This document shows, one piece after another, positions 25,326 through 34,185 of a stretch of DNA of 64,000 nucleotides; within the stretch, counting starts at the first letter, position 1, and each line of letters begins with the position of its first letter. The translations under genes were made by a program, and so were the position numbers. The stretch lies in assembly GCF_004000745.1 (NCBI RefSeq), contig NZ_BILV01000001.1:1-64000 (forward strand), in the 5' to 3' direction. Source of the DNA: Paenibacillus barengoltzii NBRC 101215. GTDB taxonomy: Bacteria; Bacillota; Bacilli; Paenibacillales; Paenibacillaceae. Below the pieces are notes generated by a model. The model saw nothing but the letters and a program-made list of their open reading frames with translations, was not told where the DNA came from and did not search any database.

Positions 25326-26591
25326 TTAATCGGTACCCGCGTAAGAGTGCAGCCCCGCTATGATCAGATTTACCCCAACCAGCGTAAACATCACCACAAG
25401 AAATCCAAGTACAGCCAGCCACGAAGACTTGCGTCCCTGGAAGCCGCGCGATAAGCGCAAGTGGAGGTAAGCACTGTAAAATAGCCAGGTAATCAGCGCC
25501 CATACTTCCTTCGGATCCCAACCCCAGAATCTGCCCCAAGCCTGCTGCGCCCAGATCATGGCAAATATGAGCGCCCCCAGCGTAAAGATGGGAAATCCGA
25601 TCGCAATTGCCCGGTAACTGATCTCATCCAAATCATCTGGGTCGATGCCCCGTACTGCAGGAGATAACGCGGTGCCAAGCGGCTTACGCAAGATTAACCG
25701 GAGCAGCAAATAAAGCACGATACCTGTTAGTATTGCCCAAATTATTGTATTCAGTTTACGGCCGGCCGTTTCCCCTCTCATCCAGGAAGGTGCATCAAAC
25801 AAAGGCTTCTTCATCCCGAGGAACGGCTGAATGTGCTCCGGCTCACTTTGATGCGGACCAACGATCGGTGGCAGATTATAAACTTCTTTATCTTCTATTG
25901 TACTATTCTGCTCCACTTGGGTGTCAATCGTTGTCTGATTTTGTACGAACACAGCTTCATATCCGGCTGCCCGGAAGGCAAAGACGGAAACAATGAAGCC
26001 CAATACTATAATAATAGAAAAAAGCGTAAATTCAACCCACCATTTTTGACGGCGGCCTGCCTTGTCCGTCGCCTTAAAATCAACGGCCCGCAGCAGGTAC
26101 ATCAACCCGGCCACAAAACCAACGGCGAAGAACGCCTCGCCGGTAGCCGCCAGCGTCACGTGGATATAAAGCCAAATGGAACGCAGCGATGGAATCAACG
26201 GCTGAACGTCCCGCGGGAATACCGCAGCGTACGCCATAATAATAATCGCCAGCGGGAGGGCGAACATTCCCAGTAATATTTTGCGATAAATGATAAAAAC
26301 GATGGTGAAAGCCACCATAATCATCATAGACAAGAACGTCATAAATTCGTACATGTTGCTGACGGGTACATGTCCGCTGTACGCCCAGCGGGTTCCGCAA
26401 TAGACAAAATGCGAGAGCAACCCAAGCGAGGAAACGGCAAATGAAATGCGTCCCCATTTTTTCTCATGGCGCTTCGGGTCGCGATTGCGCCACGTCTTGC
26501 CGGTTACAGCCACCACATAAAAAATAAAAGCCGCACAATAAAGCAAAAAGGCCGTCATAAATGCGACTCTGCTGATTTCCAAAAAGTTCAT
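25326..26591 (-). CDS. resC: Cytochrome c biogenesis protein ResC (CcsA/CcsB type)
   Basis: A 421-residue polytopic membrane protein of System II cytochrome c biogenesis, which exports heme and ligates it to apocytochrome c with ResB. The heme-handling WWD-type motif WGRFWGWDPKEVWALITW is near residue 350. The segment of about 95 residues between spans 5 and 6 (about 225-285) is hydrophilic. Its ATG overlaps the resB stop by 4 bases. Confidence 0.95.
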   Translation of the reverse strand: MNFLEISRVAFMTAFLLYCAAFIFYVVAVTGKTWRNRDPKRHEKKWGRISFAVSSLGLLSHFVYCGTRWAYSGHVPVSNMYEFMTFLSMMIMVAFTIVFIIYRKILLGMFALPLAIIIMAYAAVFPRDVQPLIPSLRSIWLYIHVTLAATGEAFFAVGFVAGLMYLLRAVDFKATDKAGRRQKWWVEFTLFSIIIVLGFIVSVFAFRAAGYEAVFVQNQTTIDTQVEQNSTIEDKEVYNLPPIVGPHQSEPEHIQPFLGMKKPLFDAPSWMRGETAGRKLNTIIWAILTGIVLYLLLRLILRKPLGTALSPAVRGIDPDDLDEISYRAIAIGFPIFTLGALIFAMIWAQQAWGRFWGWDPKEVWALITWLFYSAYLHLRLSRGFQGRKSSWLAVLGFLVVMFTLVGVNLIIAGLHSYAGTD

Positions 26592-28261
26592 GGATGTTTC
26601 CCCCTATTTTCCAATGACTTCTCATCCGCTTCAACCCCCATCGATTGGAGGAATGCGGAAACTTCGCGGCGCATGCCAAACCAATTCTTGGTCGTATGTC
26701 CGCCCAGCGTCAGCTGGCGGCCATCAACACGCAGCCAGATGCGGCGATGCTGCCAGTAAAATCCAATGACCAGTCCAAGCATCACGATCCCAAGGCCCAC
26801 CCAAACGAACGGCATCGCCCGGTCGACCCGGATGTTCAAATAACTGGACGCTTCGATAAAGTCGACGTCTTCCATCCCAAGGACGTCCAGCCGCAGCTTC
26901 GATTGCACGCCTCCAAGCTGCTCGTTAATCGCATCTTGCTGGAACCGCTCCTTGTCAATCTGTTTAGGGAAATAAATGTACTGTGCGCCATCCTCCGGAA
27001 GATCCGGTCCTTTGATCAAAAATAAAAAGGCAGGCGCGTTCGGCTCGCCGGAAATGGATACCGGCTTTCCCTCGTCGTTCAGGGAAAAATCCATATACTT
27101 ATTTTGCAGCGTTAACCGGTAAGGGCCTACTTTATACTCACGCTCTGGATTTCTCATGTCCAATTTGAACTTGCCGTAGGATTCTCCGGTCTTGACATCT
27201 ACTAAAGCGGGCTGCACCGATCTAAGCTTCGGGGTGAGATCAAAATCAAATTGATACGCTTGTAGTCCTTTGTAACTGAGCGGATCGTTCACCCGAATAG
27301 CATGTCGCTTGACTTCGCGAAGCTGCGGCTCTTTGGAAGGATCGTCGCAATCCGCTGTACATTCATACAGCACGGCTTGGGTTTCAAACAGCTTAGGTAC
27401 GACCTTCCCTCTCGCTTTAAAATCCTCGGACATTTCGTCCTCGCTGTAATATTCAACCGAAAACTTCTCGTTTTTCAAATAAAGGTTCGTATCGGGAATA
27501 TGCGTAATTTCGCCTTCAGGGAACCAGTAATGTTTGTCCAGATGCAGCCCCGGCAATCCGCGGAACAGTACCGCCAAGAGAAAAACGATCAGCCCGATAT
27601 GAATAATGTAAGGGCCCCAGCGGCTAAACCGCTGTTTCTCTGCCAGCAAGGCGCTGCCATCTGTATAAACCCGGTAATACTTCTTCCGCAGCGGTTGAAC
27701 GGCACGTTGCACCCATTCCTCGCCATCTTCATTGATTTCCCCTTGATACACGATTTTCTGACGGGTGAGGAAAGCCAGATGCTTGCGCACTTTCTGTTTT
27801 GAAAGCGCTTTGTAAAGCGGAAGCACCCGATCCAGACTGCAGATGACAAGCGAAGCACCGATCATCACCAGCAGCAGAATAAACCACCAGGACTCATACG
27901 TATGGGACAAACCCAGTCGGTAATAGATCTCGCCGATCGTTCCATACTTGTTCTTGTAATAGGTTGAAGGGTCAAAATTAATGAAGTTGCTCTCCTGCTC
28001 GAAGATCGTCCCTAACATCGCACCAATCAAGGTGATGATGATCAAATAAATCGCGACCTTGACGGAGGAGAAGAAGTTCCAGACCCGATCAATAAAATTG
28101 GGATTGGCCCGCTGCGAGCGCCGAGCAACCCCGTCATAACGCATCTCCAAAAGCCCGCCTTGCTGCTGATCCTCCTCAAGCAGCGGTTTGCCGCAGGCTT
28201 CGCACAATACGGTCCCCACCCGGTTCTGGTGGCCGCATTCACATTTTGTGTTTTCAATCAC
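26588..28261 (-). CDS. resB: Cytochrome c biogenesis protein ResB
   Basis: A 557-residue ResB, the partner of ResC, with three N-terminal membrane spans, a large outer domain and a last span near residue 505. Unusually the N-terminus begins with a cytoplasmic zinc-ribbon-like segment, CECGHQNRVGTVLCEACGKPL (C-x-C and C-x2-C). The start is GTG 28261 with GGAGG at 9 bases. It lies 22 bases after resA and overlaps resC by 4. Confidence 0.95.
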   Translation of the reverse strand: MIENTKCECGHQNRVGTVLCEACGKPLLEEDQQQGGLLEMRYDGVARRSQRANPNFIDRVWNFFSSVKVAIYLIIITLIGAMLGTIFEQESNFINFDPSTYYKNKYGTIGEIYYRLGLSHTYESWWFILLLVMIGASLVICSLDRVLPLYKALSKQKVRKHLAFLTRQKIVYQGEINEDGEEWVQRAVQPLRKKYYRVYTDGSALLAEKQRFSRWGPYIIHIGLIVFLLAVLFRGLPGLHLDKHYWFPEGEITHIPDTNLYLKNEKFSVEYYSEDEMSEDFKARGKVVPKLFETQAVLYECTADCDDPSKEPQLREVKRHAIRVNDPLSYKGLQAYQFDFDLTPKLRSVQPALVDVKTGESYGKFKLDMRNPEREYKVGPYRLTLQNKYMDFSLNDEGKPVSISGEPNAPAFLFLIKGPDLPEDGAQYIYFPKQIDKERFQQDAINEQLGGVQSKLRLDVLGMEDVDFIEASSYLNIRVDRAMPFVWVGLGIVMLGLVIGFYWQHRRIWLRVDGRQLTLGGHTTKNWFGMRREVSAFLQSMGVEADEKSLENRGKHP

Positions 28262-28283
28262 CGATTATGTCCTCCTCTCGACG

Positions 28284-28811
28284 TCAAAGCCCCACCAGCT
28301 GCCTGATTTGGTCATCCAACGTATCCAAATTCAGCTCGCCTTGATGAATGGAGGTAATTTTGCCGTTCTTGCCGATAAAGAACGTCGTTGGCATCGGCAC
28401 GATGCCGTAATCGCGCGTTGTCGTATTGTTGGAATCATATAAAATGGGAAAATCCACACCTGTCTGCTTGACGAAATTTTGTACGGTCATCTCGTCTTCG
28501 CCCGTGTTGATGCCTAGAACGACGACGCCTTGATCGCGCCATTTTTCCCATTGGGCTTGTAATGCAGGCATTTCTTTGACGCAATAGGTGCACCAGGTAG
28601 CCCAAAAGTTTAAGACCACCGATTTGCCCTTATAGTCGTCTAACGTATGTACCTGTCCATCCAAACCGAGCAGTTTAAACGCCGGAGGATTCCCGCCTTG
28701 CTTAGGTTTATCGGCCTCACCGCCGGACACTGCAGTCCCGATCGCATATCCGCCCAGGATGACGATCAACAGCAAGATGACGATTTGGATCGGCCGTCTC
28801 GCCTTCCCCAT
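28284..28811 (-). CDS. resA: Thiol-disulfide oxidoreductase ResA
   Basis: A 175-residue membrane-anchored thioredoxin-fold protein. One N-terminal span (about 7-27) is followed by the fold with the redox pair C74-T-Y-C77 in NFWATWCTYCVKE; E80 is the conserved glutamate of ResA. It reduces the disulfide of apocytochrome c heme sites. The ATG at 28811 (AAAGGAAG upstream) is right; 60 further open codons upstream cross the promoter. First gene of resABCDE. Confidence 0.95.
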   Translation of the reverse strand: MGKARRPIQIVILLLIVILGGYAIGTAVSGGEADKPKQGGNPPAFKLLGLDGQVHTLDDYKGKSVVLNFWATWCTYCVKEMPALQAQWEKWRDQGVVVLGINTGEDEMTVQNFVKQTGVDFPILYDSNNTTTRDYGIVPMPTTFFIGKNGKITSIHQGELNLDTLDDQIRQLVGL

Positions 28812-28843
28812 AGTTAACTTCCTTTCTATGAAAATTGTCATGA

Positions 28844-28867
28844 AGTGTTGAACAATTCGTGAACACT
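28844..28867. promoter_or_regulatory. Palindrome in the resA leader, possible operator
   Basis: A 24-base imperfect palindrome with arms AGTGTT and AACACT and 18 of 24 symmetric positions. It lies just downstream of the proposed resA -10 box, where a repressor or ResD could act. The binding protein is unknown. Confidence 0.45.
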
Positions 28868-28875
28868 CTATGAAC

Positions 28876-28903
28876 ATTATAACGAAAATTGCCGCAGTTT
28901 CAG
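28876..28903 (-). promoter_or_regulatory. Candidate sigma-A promoter of the res operon
   Basis: On the minus strand CTGAAA (28898-28903) and a perfect TATAAT (28876-28881) are 16 bases apart, about 60 bases before the resA start. Confidence 0.6.
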
Positions 28904-29004
28904 CCCGGGGAAATATGAATATTATGTGACGCGCAAGAAATGAGGGGGATATCTTCGGATGGATAATCTCAAATTGAACTAAGGAGCTCATGGGTTGGGG
29001 CGAC

Positions 29005-29124
29005 GTGTGAAATGTTCTTACGATCGCTGCTGCTCGCGGATTTCATTGATATCCTAAACTCATACTAAGGGTGAAATCCGCTCACAAAGGCGACCACTGC
29101 CGTTTCTCCAGAATCATTTCACAC
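29005..29124. repeat. Inverted-repeat element between rluB and resA
   Basis: Outer arms GTGTGAAATG (29005) and CATTTCACAC (29115) and inner arms GCGGATTTCA (29036) and TGAAATCCGC (29071) are nested, so about 120 bases can fold into one long imperfect hairpin. No gene is seen in the rest of 28904-29233. It is unlike the R1-R4 family. Confidence 0.7.
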
Positions 29125-29233
29125 TATGCCATTTTCCACTCTTATGAAGGTCAACGGATACTGATCGTTCCTTAAAATCTACAGTTGCTTCATCTTCAAA
29201 TTCACCGCTTCTTTACCACGATTCACCACATTT

Positions 29234-29980
29234 CTAGCGCTTAGGAGTGTGGGGAGTAGTAGTGCGAGCGAGTTTGTAGAGGCTGTCGACTTCTTCTTTG
29301 GTTAAATGGCGGTACAGACCGCGTTTGAGGTTGCCCAGAACCAAATCACCAAAAGAAATTCGCTTGAGCCGTGTCACCGGGTGCGAAATTGCATCAAACA
29401 TGCGGCGCACTTGACGGTTTCGGCCCTCATGAATCGTGATCGAGATGGTTGCGTACTTCTCCTCCGGGTCAATGTCATAGTACTCGACCTCGGCTGGTGC
29501 CGTCATCCCATCCTCCAGCATCACACCTTGCTTCAGCTTGTCCAGCGCTGTACCATGCGGTACCCCTTTGACCGTTGCCAGATACGTCTTCGGTACATGA
29601 TGCTTTGGATGCGTCAGCAAATGCGCAAATTCTCCGTCATTGGTCAGCAGCAGTAGACCTTCCGTATCGTAGTCGAGCCGGCCTACTGGATAAACCCGCT
29701 CCTTGATTCCTTTTAAGTAATCGGTGACGATTTTCCGGCCTTGGGGATCGGAAGCGCTCGTGATGACGCCTTTCGGTTTATTGAACATCAGGTACAGCTT
29801 CTTCTCCGCGCCGATTGGCTTGCCCTCAACGGTAATCACGTCCACGGACGGATCAGCTTTCGTGCCCAGCGTCGTAACGGTCTCACCATTGACTTGAACC
29901 TTGCCGCTTAGAATTAATTCCTCGCATTTACGGCGCGATGCCACACCGGCAGCGGCCAAAATTTTCTGTAATCTTTCCAT
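29234..29980 (-). CDS. rluB: 23S rRNA pseudouridine synthase RluB
   Basis: A 248-residue RsuA/RluB-type pseudouridine synthase. An N-terminal S4 domain (1-60, MERLQKILAAAGVASRRK) is followed by the catalytic domain with D103 in GRLDYDTEGLLLLTNDG and the NRQVRRMF motif. The start at 29980 matches the family; eight more codons upstream are not needed. It stands between spmB and resA as in B. subtilis. Confidence 0.95.
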   Translation of the reverse strand: MERLQKILAAAGVASRRKCEELILSGKVQVNGETVTTLGTKADPSVDVITVEGKPIGAEKKLYLMFNKPKGVITSASDPQGRKIVTDYLKGIKERVYPVGRLDYDTEGLLLLTNDGEFAHLLTHPKHHVPKTYLATVKGVPHGTALDKLKQGVMLEDGMTAPAEVEYYDIDPEEKYATISITIHEGRNRQVRRMFDAISHPVTRLKRISFGDLVLGNLKRGLYRHLTKEEVDSLYKLARTTTPHTPKR

Positions 29981-30050
29981 ATTTGCATTAGTCACCTCAT
30001 ACACATGATACCCACCTCATGGAAAAATCACAATAGCAGCCCCCATAAAC

Positions 30051-30091
30051 CGCAAAAACCGCCCCATCAGCGAAGTGCTGCAGGCGGTTCA
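30051..30091 (-). terminator. Terminator after spmB
   Basis: On the minus strand AACCGCC pairs with GGCGGTT and is followed by TTTTGCGGTTT. The loop can form a further small stem. Confidence 0.75.
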
Positions 30092-30116
30092 ACGATCATA
30101 AAAGGTATGTAGTTAT

Positions 30117-30650
30117 TTAACCGAATAAGAGCAAGCAAACGACGATCGCAGCGATAAAGCCAACGACATCCGAAAATAATCCAACCTTTAAGGCATAACG
30201 GCCGTTCCGGATCCCCACGGCCCCGAAATACACCGTCAAAACGTAGAGCGTTGTATCGGTACTTCCTTGAATAGTGGAAGCGATCCGGCCGATCATCGAA
30301 TCTGGACCATAGGTTTTGATCAGGTCAGTTGTAAAGGCCAATGAGCCCGTTCCGGTCAAAGGCCGAAGAAACCCAAGCGGCAGCACTTCCGGCGGAACAT
30401 GAAGCCAGGATAGAAAGGGCGTCATCCAACCAACAAAGAAATCGAGCGCTCCGGAAGCGCGGAACACGCTGATCGCCACCATCATACCAACCAGATGCGG
30501 GATGATCCCTATGGCGGTTGAGAACCCATCCTTCGCTCCGTCGACAAACGACTCATAGACCGGTACTTTTTTGAAATAAGCATAAAGCGGAATAAAGGCA
30601 ATCATCACCGGTACGGCCCAAGCCGAAATAAGATTCACCCAATCGAGCAA
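30117..30650 (-). CDS. spmB: Spore maturation protein SpmB
   Basis: A 177-residue membrane protein of the nucleoside-recognition (Gate) family, needed with SpmA for proper spore core dehydration. Conserved segments are GLIPHLVGMM-like IIPHLVGMMVAISVFRASG, LTGTGSLAFTTDLI and IQGSTDTTLYVL. The start is TTG 30650 with GTGAGG just upstream, 6 bases after spmA ends. Last gene of dacB-spmA-spmB. Confidence 0.95.
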   Translation of the reverse strand: MLDWVNLISAWAVPVMIAFIPLYAYFKKVPVYESFVDGAKDGFSTAIGIIPHLVGMMVAISVFRASGALDFFVGWMTPFLSWLHVPPEVLPLGFLRPLTGTGSLAFTTDLIKTYGPDSMIGRIASTIQGSTDTTLYVLTVYFGAVGIRNGRYALKVGLFSDVVGFIAAIVVCLLLFG

Positions 30651-30656
30651 AATGCC

Positions 30657-31286
30657 TCACCCTTTCAGCGAAATATCGGGTGGCGCCGAGATCTGCGGTG
30701 GTGTACGATACGTGTTCCGTCTGCGATACCAGCGATCAGCGACGATAGCCGCCCCTGTGGCGATGGCTGTCGCAAGTAGCGTCGACCCCACGATTTCTGC
30801 CGGATTCGCAGAATGGAAGTTGATGCGGATCGCAATCAACGTGGTGGGAATCAACGTAATGCTGGCAGTGTTCAGGGCCAGCAAGGTACACATGGCCGGG
30901 GAGGCCGTTTGTTTGTCTGGGTTCAGCTCCTGCAACGCCTGCATGGCGCGGATTCCCATCGGCGTAGCTGCGTTCCCAAGGCCAAGTAAATTCGCGCTCA
31001 TGTTCGATAAAATATACCCCATCGCCGGATGGTTCTTCGGCACGTCGGGGAACAAATAAGCAACAATCGGTCCAAGCAGCTTGGAGATCGTCTTCACCAG
31101 GCCAGAATCCTCCGCCAGTCGCATGATCCCAAGCCAAAACACCAACACGCTGATTAATCCAAAGCATACGGTTACGCCGGTCGCAGCCCCGTCAAACGCC
31201 GCTTGCGTCACCGTACCGATATCCCCCTTAATGGCTGCAAAGAGAAACCCAATCAAAATTAGTGCAAGCCAAATTTTGTTGACCAT
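30657..31286 (-). CDS. spmA: Spore maturation protein SpmA
   Basis: A 209-residue membrane protein, partner of SpmB. Family segments LGLGNAATPMGIRAMQ and LNTASITLIPTTLIAIR are present. ATG 31286 has AAAGGAGGGG at about 7 bases. It follows dacB by 50 bases with no terminator between them, which fits a common mother-cell operon. Confidence 0.95.
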   Translation of the reverse strand: MVNKIWLALILIGFLFAAIKGDIGTVTQAAFDGAATGVTVCFGLISVLVFWLGIMRLAEDSGLVKTISKLLGPIVAYLFPDVPKNHPAMGYILSNMSANLLGLGNAATPMGIRAMQALQELNPDKQTASPAMCTLLALNTASITLIPTTLIAIRINFHSANPAEIVGSTLLATAIATGAAIVADRWYRRRNTYRTPPQISAPPDISLKG

Positions 31287-31336
31287 TCGTTCTTCCCCTC
31301 CTTTGCCCAGTCCTGCCTATCTCCCTTAACTCCACG

Positions 31337-32536
31337 TCAAATGTCAAACAGTAAGGTTTGCAGCACCTTCTTTAACGCCGCAGACCAATCAGAAGGCCAT
31401 TGAATCACCTGATGTTCCGAGGCGGATCCATAGACTCCGCCGACATTCGGCTCATTCCCGTTGCCCATGATGGCGGGATTGTAGCTGGCCTTATCGTACA
31501 CCGGCACCGTGCCGATTTCTTCTCCATTTAATCGAACGCTGATTCGTCCGCGATAACCAAACGAGCCTGTTCGCACCTCTGCTAACTTCAGCCTTCTCTC
31601 AACTTGACCGACTTCCTCCGGGGCCAGCGCATATTTGAAATCCGCCCCGGTCACCAGACCGTTTTCAATCGCTTGCCCTTTGCCGATCAACGTCGTCAGA
31701 GGAAAGTTCGCAAAACCGTAATCCAGCAGCTTGCGGTGATCATTCCAATCATCTCCGTCGTTTAATGTGACGACGGCGATTTGCTGTCCATTGCGGGTCG
31801 CGGAGCTCACCAGACAACGTCTAGCCGTCTTCGTATAGCCGGTTTTCACGCCGTCTGCCCCGTCGTAGAAACGCAGCATCTTGTTCTTGTTTAACCACTT
31901 ATAATCCCACGGATCATTGGGGTTTGGCGCGGTTTTGCTGGGTGTTCGAACGATCTCCTTAAAGTGCGGATTTTTCAATGCATAGCTTGTCAGCTTGGCC
32001 AAATCGTTGGCTGAAGAATAATGCCCTTCGGCATCTAAACCATGCGGATTTTGAAAATGGGTATGCGTTAATCCGAGAAGCTTGGCCTTCTCATTCATCA
32101 AATAAACAAAGCCTTCTTCCGAGCCGCCCACATGCTCCGCAATCGCGGTCGCGGCATCATTGCCTGAACGGAGCATCAGCCCGTATAGCATATTTTCCAG
32201 ACTCATCTCTTCCCCTAAATGGAGATAGAGGGATGAGCCCTCCTTCCCGTATGCGTTCTTTCCAACCTTAACCATATCCGACAGATTGCCGTGCTCGATC
32301 GCGACGATGGCGGTCATGATCTTGGTCAAACTGGCGATGGGCAGCTCGTCATCTCCGTGCAAGCTGTACAGCAGGCGACCCGAGGTCACGTCAATGACCG
32401 CAGCGGCCTGAGCATGGATCGAGGGCGCATCGGGAGCAGCTTGTACAGCCTGCGGATTCAACCAGGCGAACAGCAAAACCGCGGCCAATAAGCAGCAAAA
32501 GGTGCGTAATCTGCGGTCATGTGAATCTTTCTTCAT
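31337..32536 (-). CDS. dacB: Sporulation D-alanyl-D-alanine carboxypeptidase DacB (PBP5*)
   Basis: A 399-residue penicillin-binding protein that trims cortex peptidoglycan cross-linking. After a signal peptide (about 1-33, cleaved near VQA-AP), the active site S69-x-x-K72 (ASLTKIM), the SGN motif (RSGNDAAT) and KTGYT are all present. The C-terminal domain (about 280-399) is beta-rich. The link with spmA and spmB supports the DacB assignment over DacF. Confidence 0.93.
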   Translation of the reverse strand: MKKDSHDRRLRTFCCLLAAVLLFAWLNPQAVQAAPDAPSIHAQAAAVIDVTSGRLLYSLHGDDELPIASLTKIMTAIVAIEHGNLSDMVKVGKNAYGKEGSSLYLHLGEEMSLENMLYGLMLRSGNDAATAIAEHVGGSEEGFVYLMNEKAKLLGLTHTHFQNPHGLDAEGHYSSANDLAKLTSYALKNPHFKEIVRTPSKTAPNPNDPWDYKWLNKNKMLRFYDGADGVKTGYTKTARRCLVSSATRNGQQIAVVTLNDGDDWNDHRKLLDYGFANFPLTTLIGKGQAIENGLVTGADFKYALAPEEVGQVERRLKLAEVRTGSFGYRGRISVRLNGEEIGTVPVYDKASYNPAIMGNGNEPNVGGVYGSASEHQVIQWPSDWSAALKKVLQTLLFDI

Positions 32537-32622
32537 AAGTTGATTCCTCCGGTAACAGGTACTATAGCAGGTACTTGTTTACTTATATGCAATTTTGCAA
32601 GAGAGTATGTCCCACCTGAAAT

Positions 32623-32657
32623 CAAGAAAAAGACCCCTCCCGGCAGCCCGGAAAGGA
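32623..32657 (-). terminator. Terminator after ytfJ
   Basis: On the minus strand CCTTTCCGG pairs with CCGGGAGGGG around GCTG, then TCTTTTTCTT. It lies about 20 bases past the stop. Confidence 0.75.
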
Positions 32658-32675
32658 TCAACGGTCAAAAGGCAG

Positions 32676-33167
32676 TTATGCAAAAGGATTGATGCCGGTT
32701 CGGACGGCCGATTCCTGCATCTGGGCAGCTTGTGCTGTTGCCATCGCTGCATTCGCAGTTGCATTCTGGTTCGGGAACATGGACTGGATTCGGTCGATAA
32801 TACCAGGTACGGTATCGATGATTTTTTCGACAAGATGTGTTTGGTTATCCAGCGGCACAATGTGTACGCCCGGCTTCCCTACGACGAGGAACGCGATCGG
32901 ATTAATCGACACCCCGCCGCCGCTACCGCCGCCAAACGGGCGGACAGTGCCGTTCTCAGAAGAGCCTGTAGTCGATTTATTGTGTTCATCATCAACAATA
33001 AAATCGCTCCCCCCGGCAGCAAAACCGAAGCCCACGCGGCTGATTGGCAAAATCACGCTGCCGTCCGGCGTTTCGACCGGCTCACCCACGATCGTGTTGA
33101 CATCAACCATTTCCTTGATGTTTTCCATAGCGGTTTGCATTAGCCCTTTAATAGGATGGTCAGCCAT
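32676..33167 (-). CDS. ytfJ: GerW-family sporulation protein YtfJ
   Basis: A 163-residue protein of the YtfJ/GerW family, with the segment VGEPVETPDGSVILPISRVGFGFAAGG and a Gly-rich loop (FGGGSGGGVSINPIAFLVV). In B. subtilis it is made in the forespore and affects spore germination. The start overlaps the end of the DUF2953 gene by 28 bases, so the two are coupled. A terminator follows. Confidence 0.93.
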   Translation of the reverse strand: MADHPIKGLMQTAMENIKEMVDVNTIVGEPVETPDGSVILPISRVGFGFAAGGSDFIVDDEHNKSTTGSSENGTVRPFGGGSGGGVSINPIAFLVVGKPGVHIVPLDNQTHLVEKIIDTVPGIIDRIQSMFPNQNATANAAMATAQAAQMQESAVRTGINPFA

Positions 33168-33838
33168 TTCTTAACTCCTCCCTTCACTTTTAGCACGCGA
33201 ACTATAAGTACCAGTCCAGCATAGATAGCATAACCGCAGCGAATTTGCGCTATGCAGCGCAATTCCGTGGAAAATAACGGCTTGCTGCCGAATACAGGAA
33301 CGACAAACAATTTAGGTCTCTGCTTCAAAGAAATATAACGAGTAAGCCAGCCAACAATCGTCGCTTTAACTCCCCATAGTGCCCCCGTTAACGTCGCGGT
33401 ATGGGCCGCATCCTCTAACGCGATGTTCGTTGACCATTCCAGCTTGCGGAAGGAGACGCGGCGAAGTGTGGATTGAAGCCAGACCCGTAGCCCGCTGGTC
33501 GCTTGAAGCAAACGTTCGAACTGATCCATCCATTGCTCGACCTTGTCTTTGTTCACCTCGTGGTCGACGCTGGTGGATTCCTTTTGCAGCACGTTCTCTG
33601 GCTGATTTTTCTCGATCTGCACACCGTCACGCCAATTTTTAATCCGGATCGTAGGTACCTGGTAACGTAAGCGAACAAAGCCATAGAGCATCGTAACTTC
33701 CAGCAACACCATGTCATCCCGATTTTTCTTGCGCAGGGTCAAATTGAACGTAATGGTAGACAGCAAAATCAAGGCAGCTATTAGCAGCAGCAGGATCAGG
33801 ATGCCTCCGAGCCAAATCCACACGGGAAAGCCCTCCAT
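33140..33838 (-). CDS. ytfI: DUF2953 membrane protein YtfI
   Basis: A 232-residue protein with an N-terminal membrane anchor (about residues 7-30, LGGILILLLLIAALILL) and a cytoplasmic or outer beta-rich domain of unknown function (DUF2953). In Bacillus ytfI and ytfJ form a forespore operon. The ribosome binding site before ATG 33838 is weak (GATAGG). A sigma-G/F promoter match lies just upstream and supports a sporulation role. Confidence 0.85.
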   Translation of the reverse strand: MEGFPVWIWLGGILILLLLIAALILLSTITFNLTLRKKNRDDMVLLEVTMLYGFVRLRYQVPTIRIKNWRDGVQIEKNQPENVLQKESTSVDHEVNKDKVEQWMDQFERLLQATSGLRVWLQSTLRRVSFRKLEWSTNIALEDAAHTATLTGALWGVKATIVGWLTRYISLKQRPKLFVVPVFGSKPLFSTELRCIAQIRCGYAIYAGLVLIVRVLKVKGGVKKWLTILLKG

Positions 33839-33863
33839 ACCTATCAGATAAAATACTCCATCG

Positions 33864-33893
33864 TAGTATGGCTATTCCAAAAGGAAATCATTC
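33864..33893 (-). promoter_or_regulatory. Candidate sigma-G/sigma-F promoter of ytfI-ytfJ
   Basis: On the minus strand GAATG (33889-33893) and CATACTA (33864-33870) are exactly 18 bases apart, matching the forespore consensus. It lies 26 bases before the ytfI start. Confidence 0.6.
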
Positions 33894-33971
33894 GATACGT
33901 TTCACGTTTTAAGCAAAGTGCTCGACAACGAACTGTTTGGCCGGTTATCGGCAATTGCGATGACTTAATTG

Positions 33972-34004
33972 AGCGAAAAAATTACCCGAGCACACTTGGC
34001 CGGG
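33972..34004 (-). terminator. Terminator after scpB
   Basis: On the minus strand ACCCG pairs with CGGGT around a 14-base loop and is followed by AATTTTTTC. It lies about 180 bases after the scpB stop. The rest of 33894-34185 holds one perfect hairpin (GCGAGGC-TGGC-GCCTCGC, 34143-34160) without a T run, and no gene. Confidence 0.5.
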
Positions 34005-34185
34005 TGATGGGGGTTATGTAAGCGGCAATGCGGTGGGAGGCTTTTTAGAGAGATTGGTGATGAGCAGGTGGGGTCATGGATTGCCATATGGTTTGTAAAA
34101 TGGACGGACACTGCAACACTGGTGATTACATCGCGAAGTCAGGCGAGGCTGGCGCCTCGCTCAACCGCCTACCAGGCAAATGTCC

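Noticed and set aside
29236-29980. RluB as a possible TruA or RluE relative
   Set aside because: The S4 domain plus GRLDYDTEGLLLLTNDG fits RsuA/RluB-type enzymes, and the place is that of rluB.
34143-34160. Perfect hairpin GCGAGGC-TGGC-GCCTCGC
   Set aside because: No T run on either strand and no neighbouring element; mentioned only as a structure.
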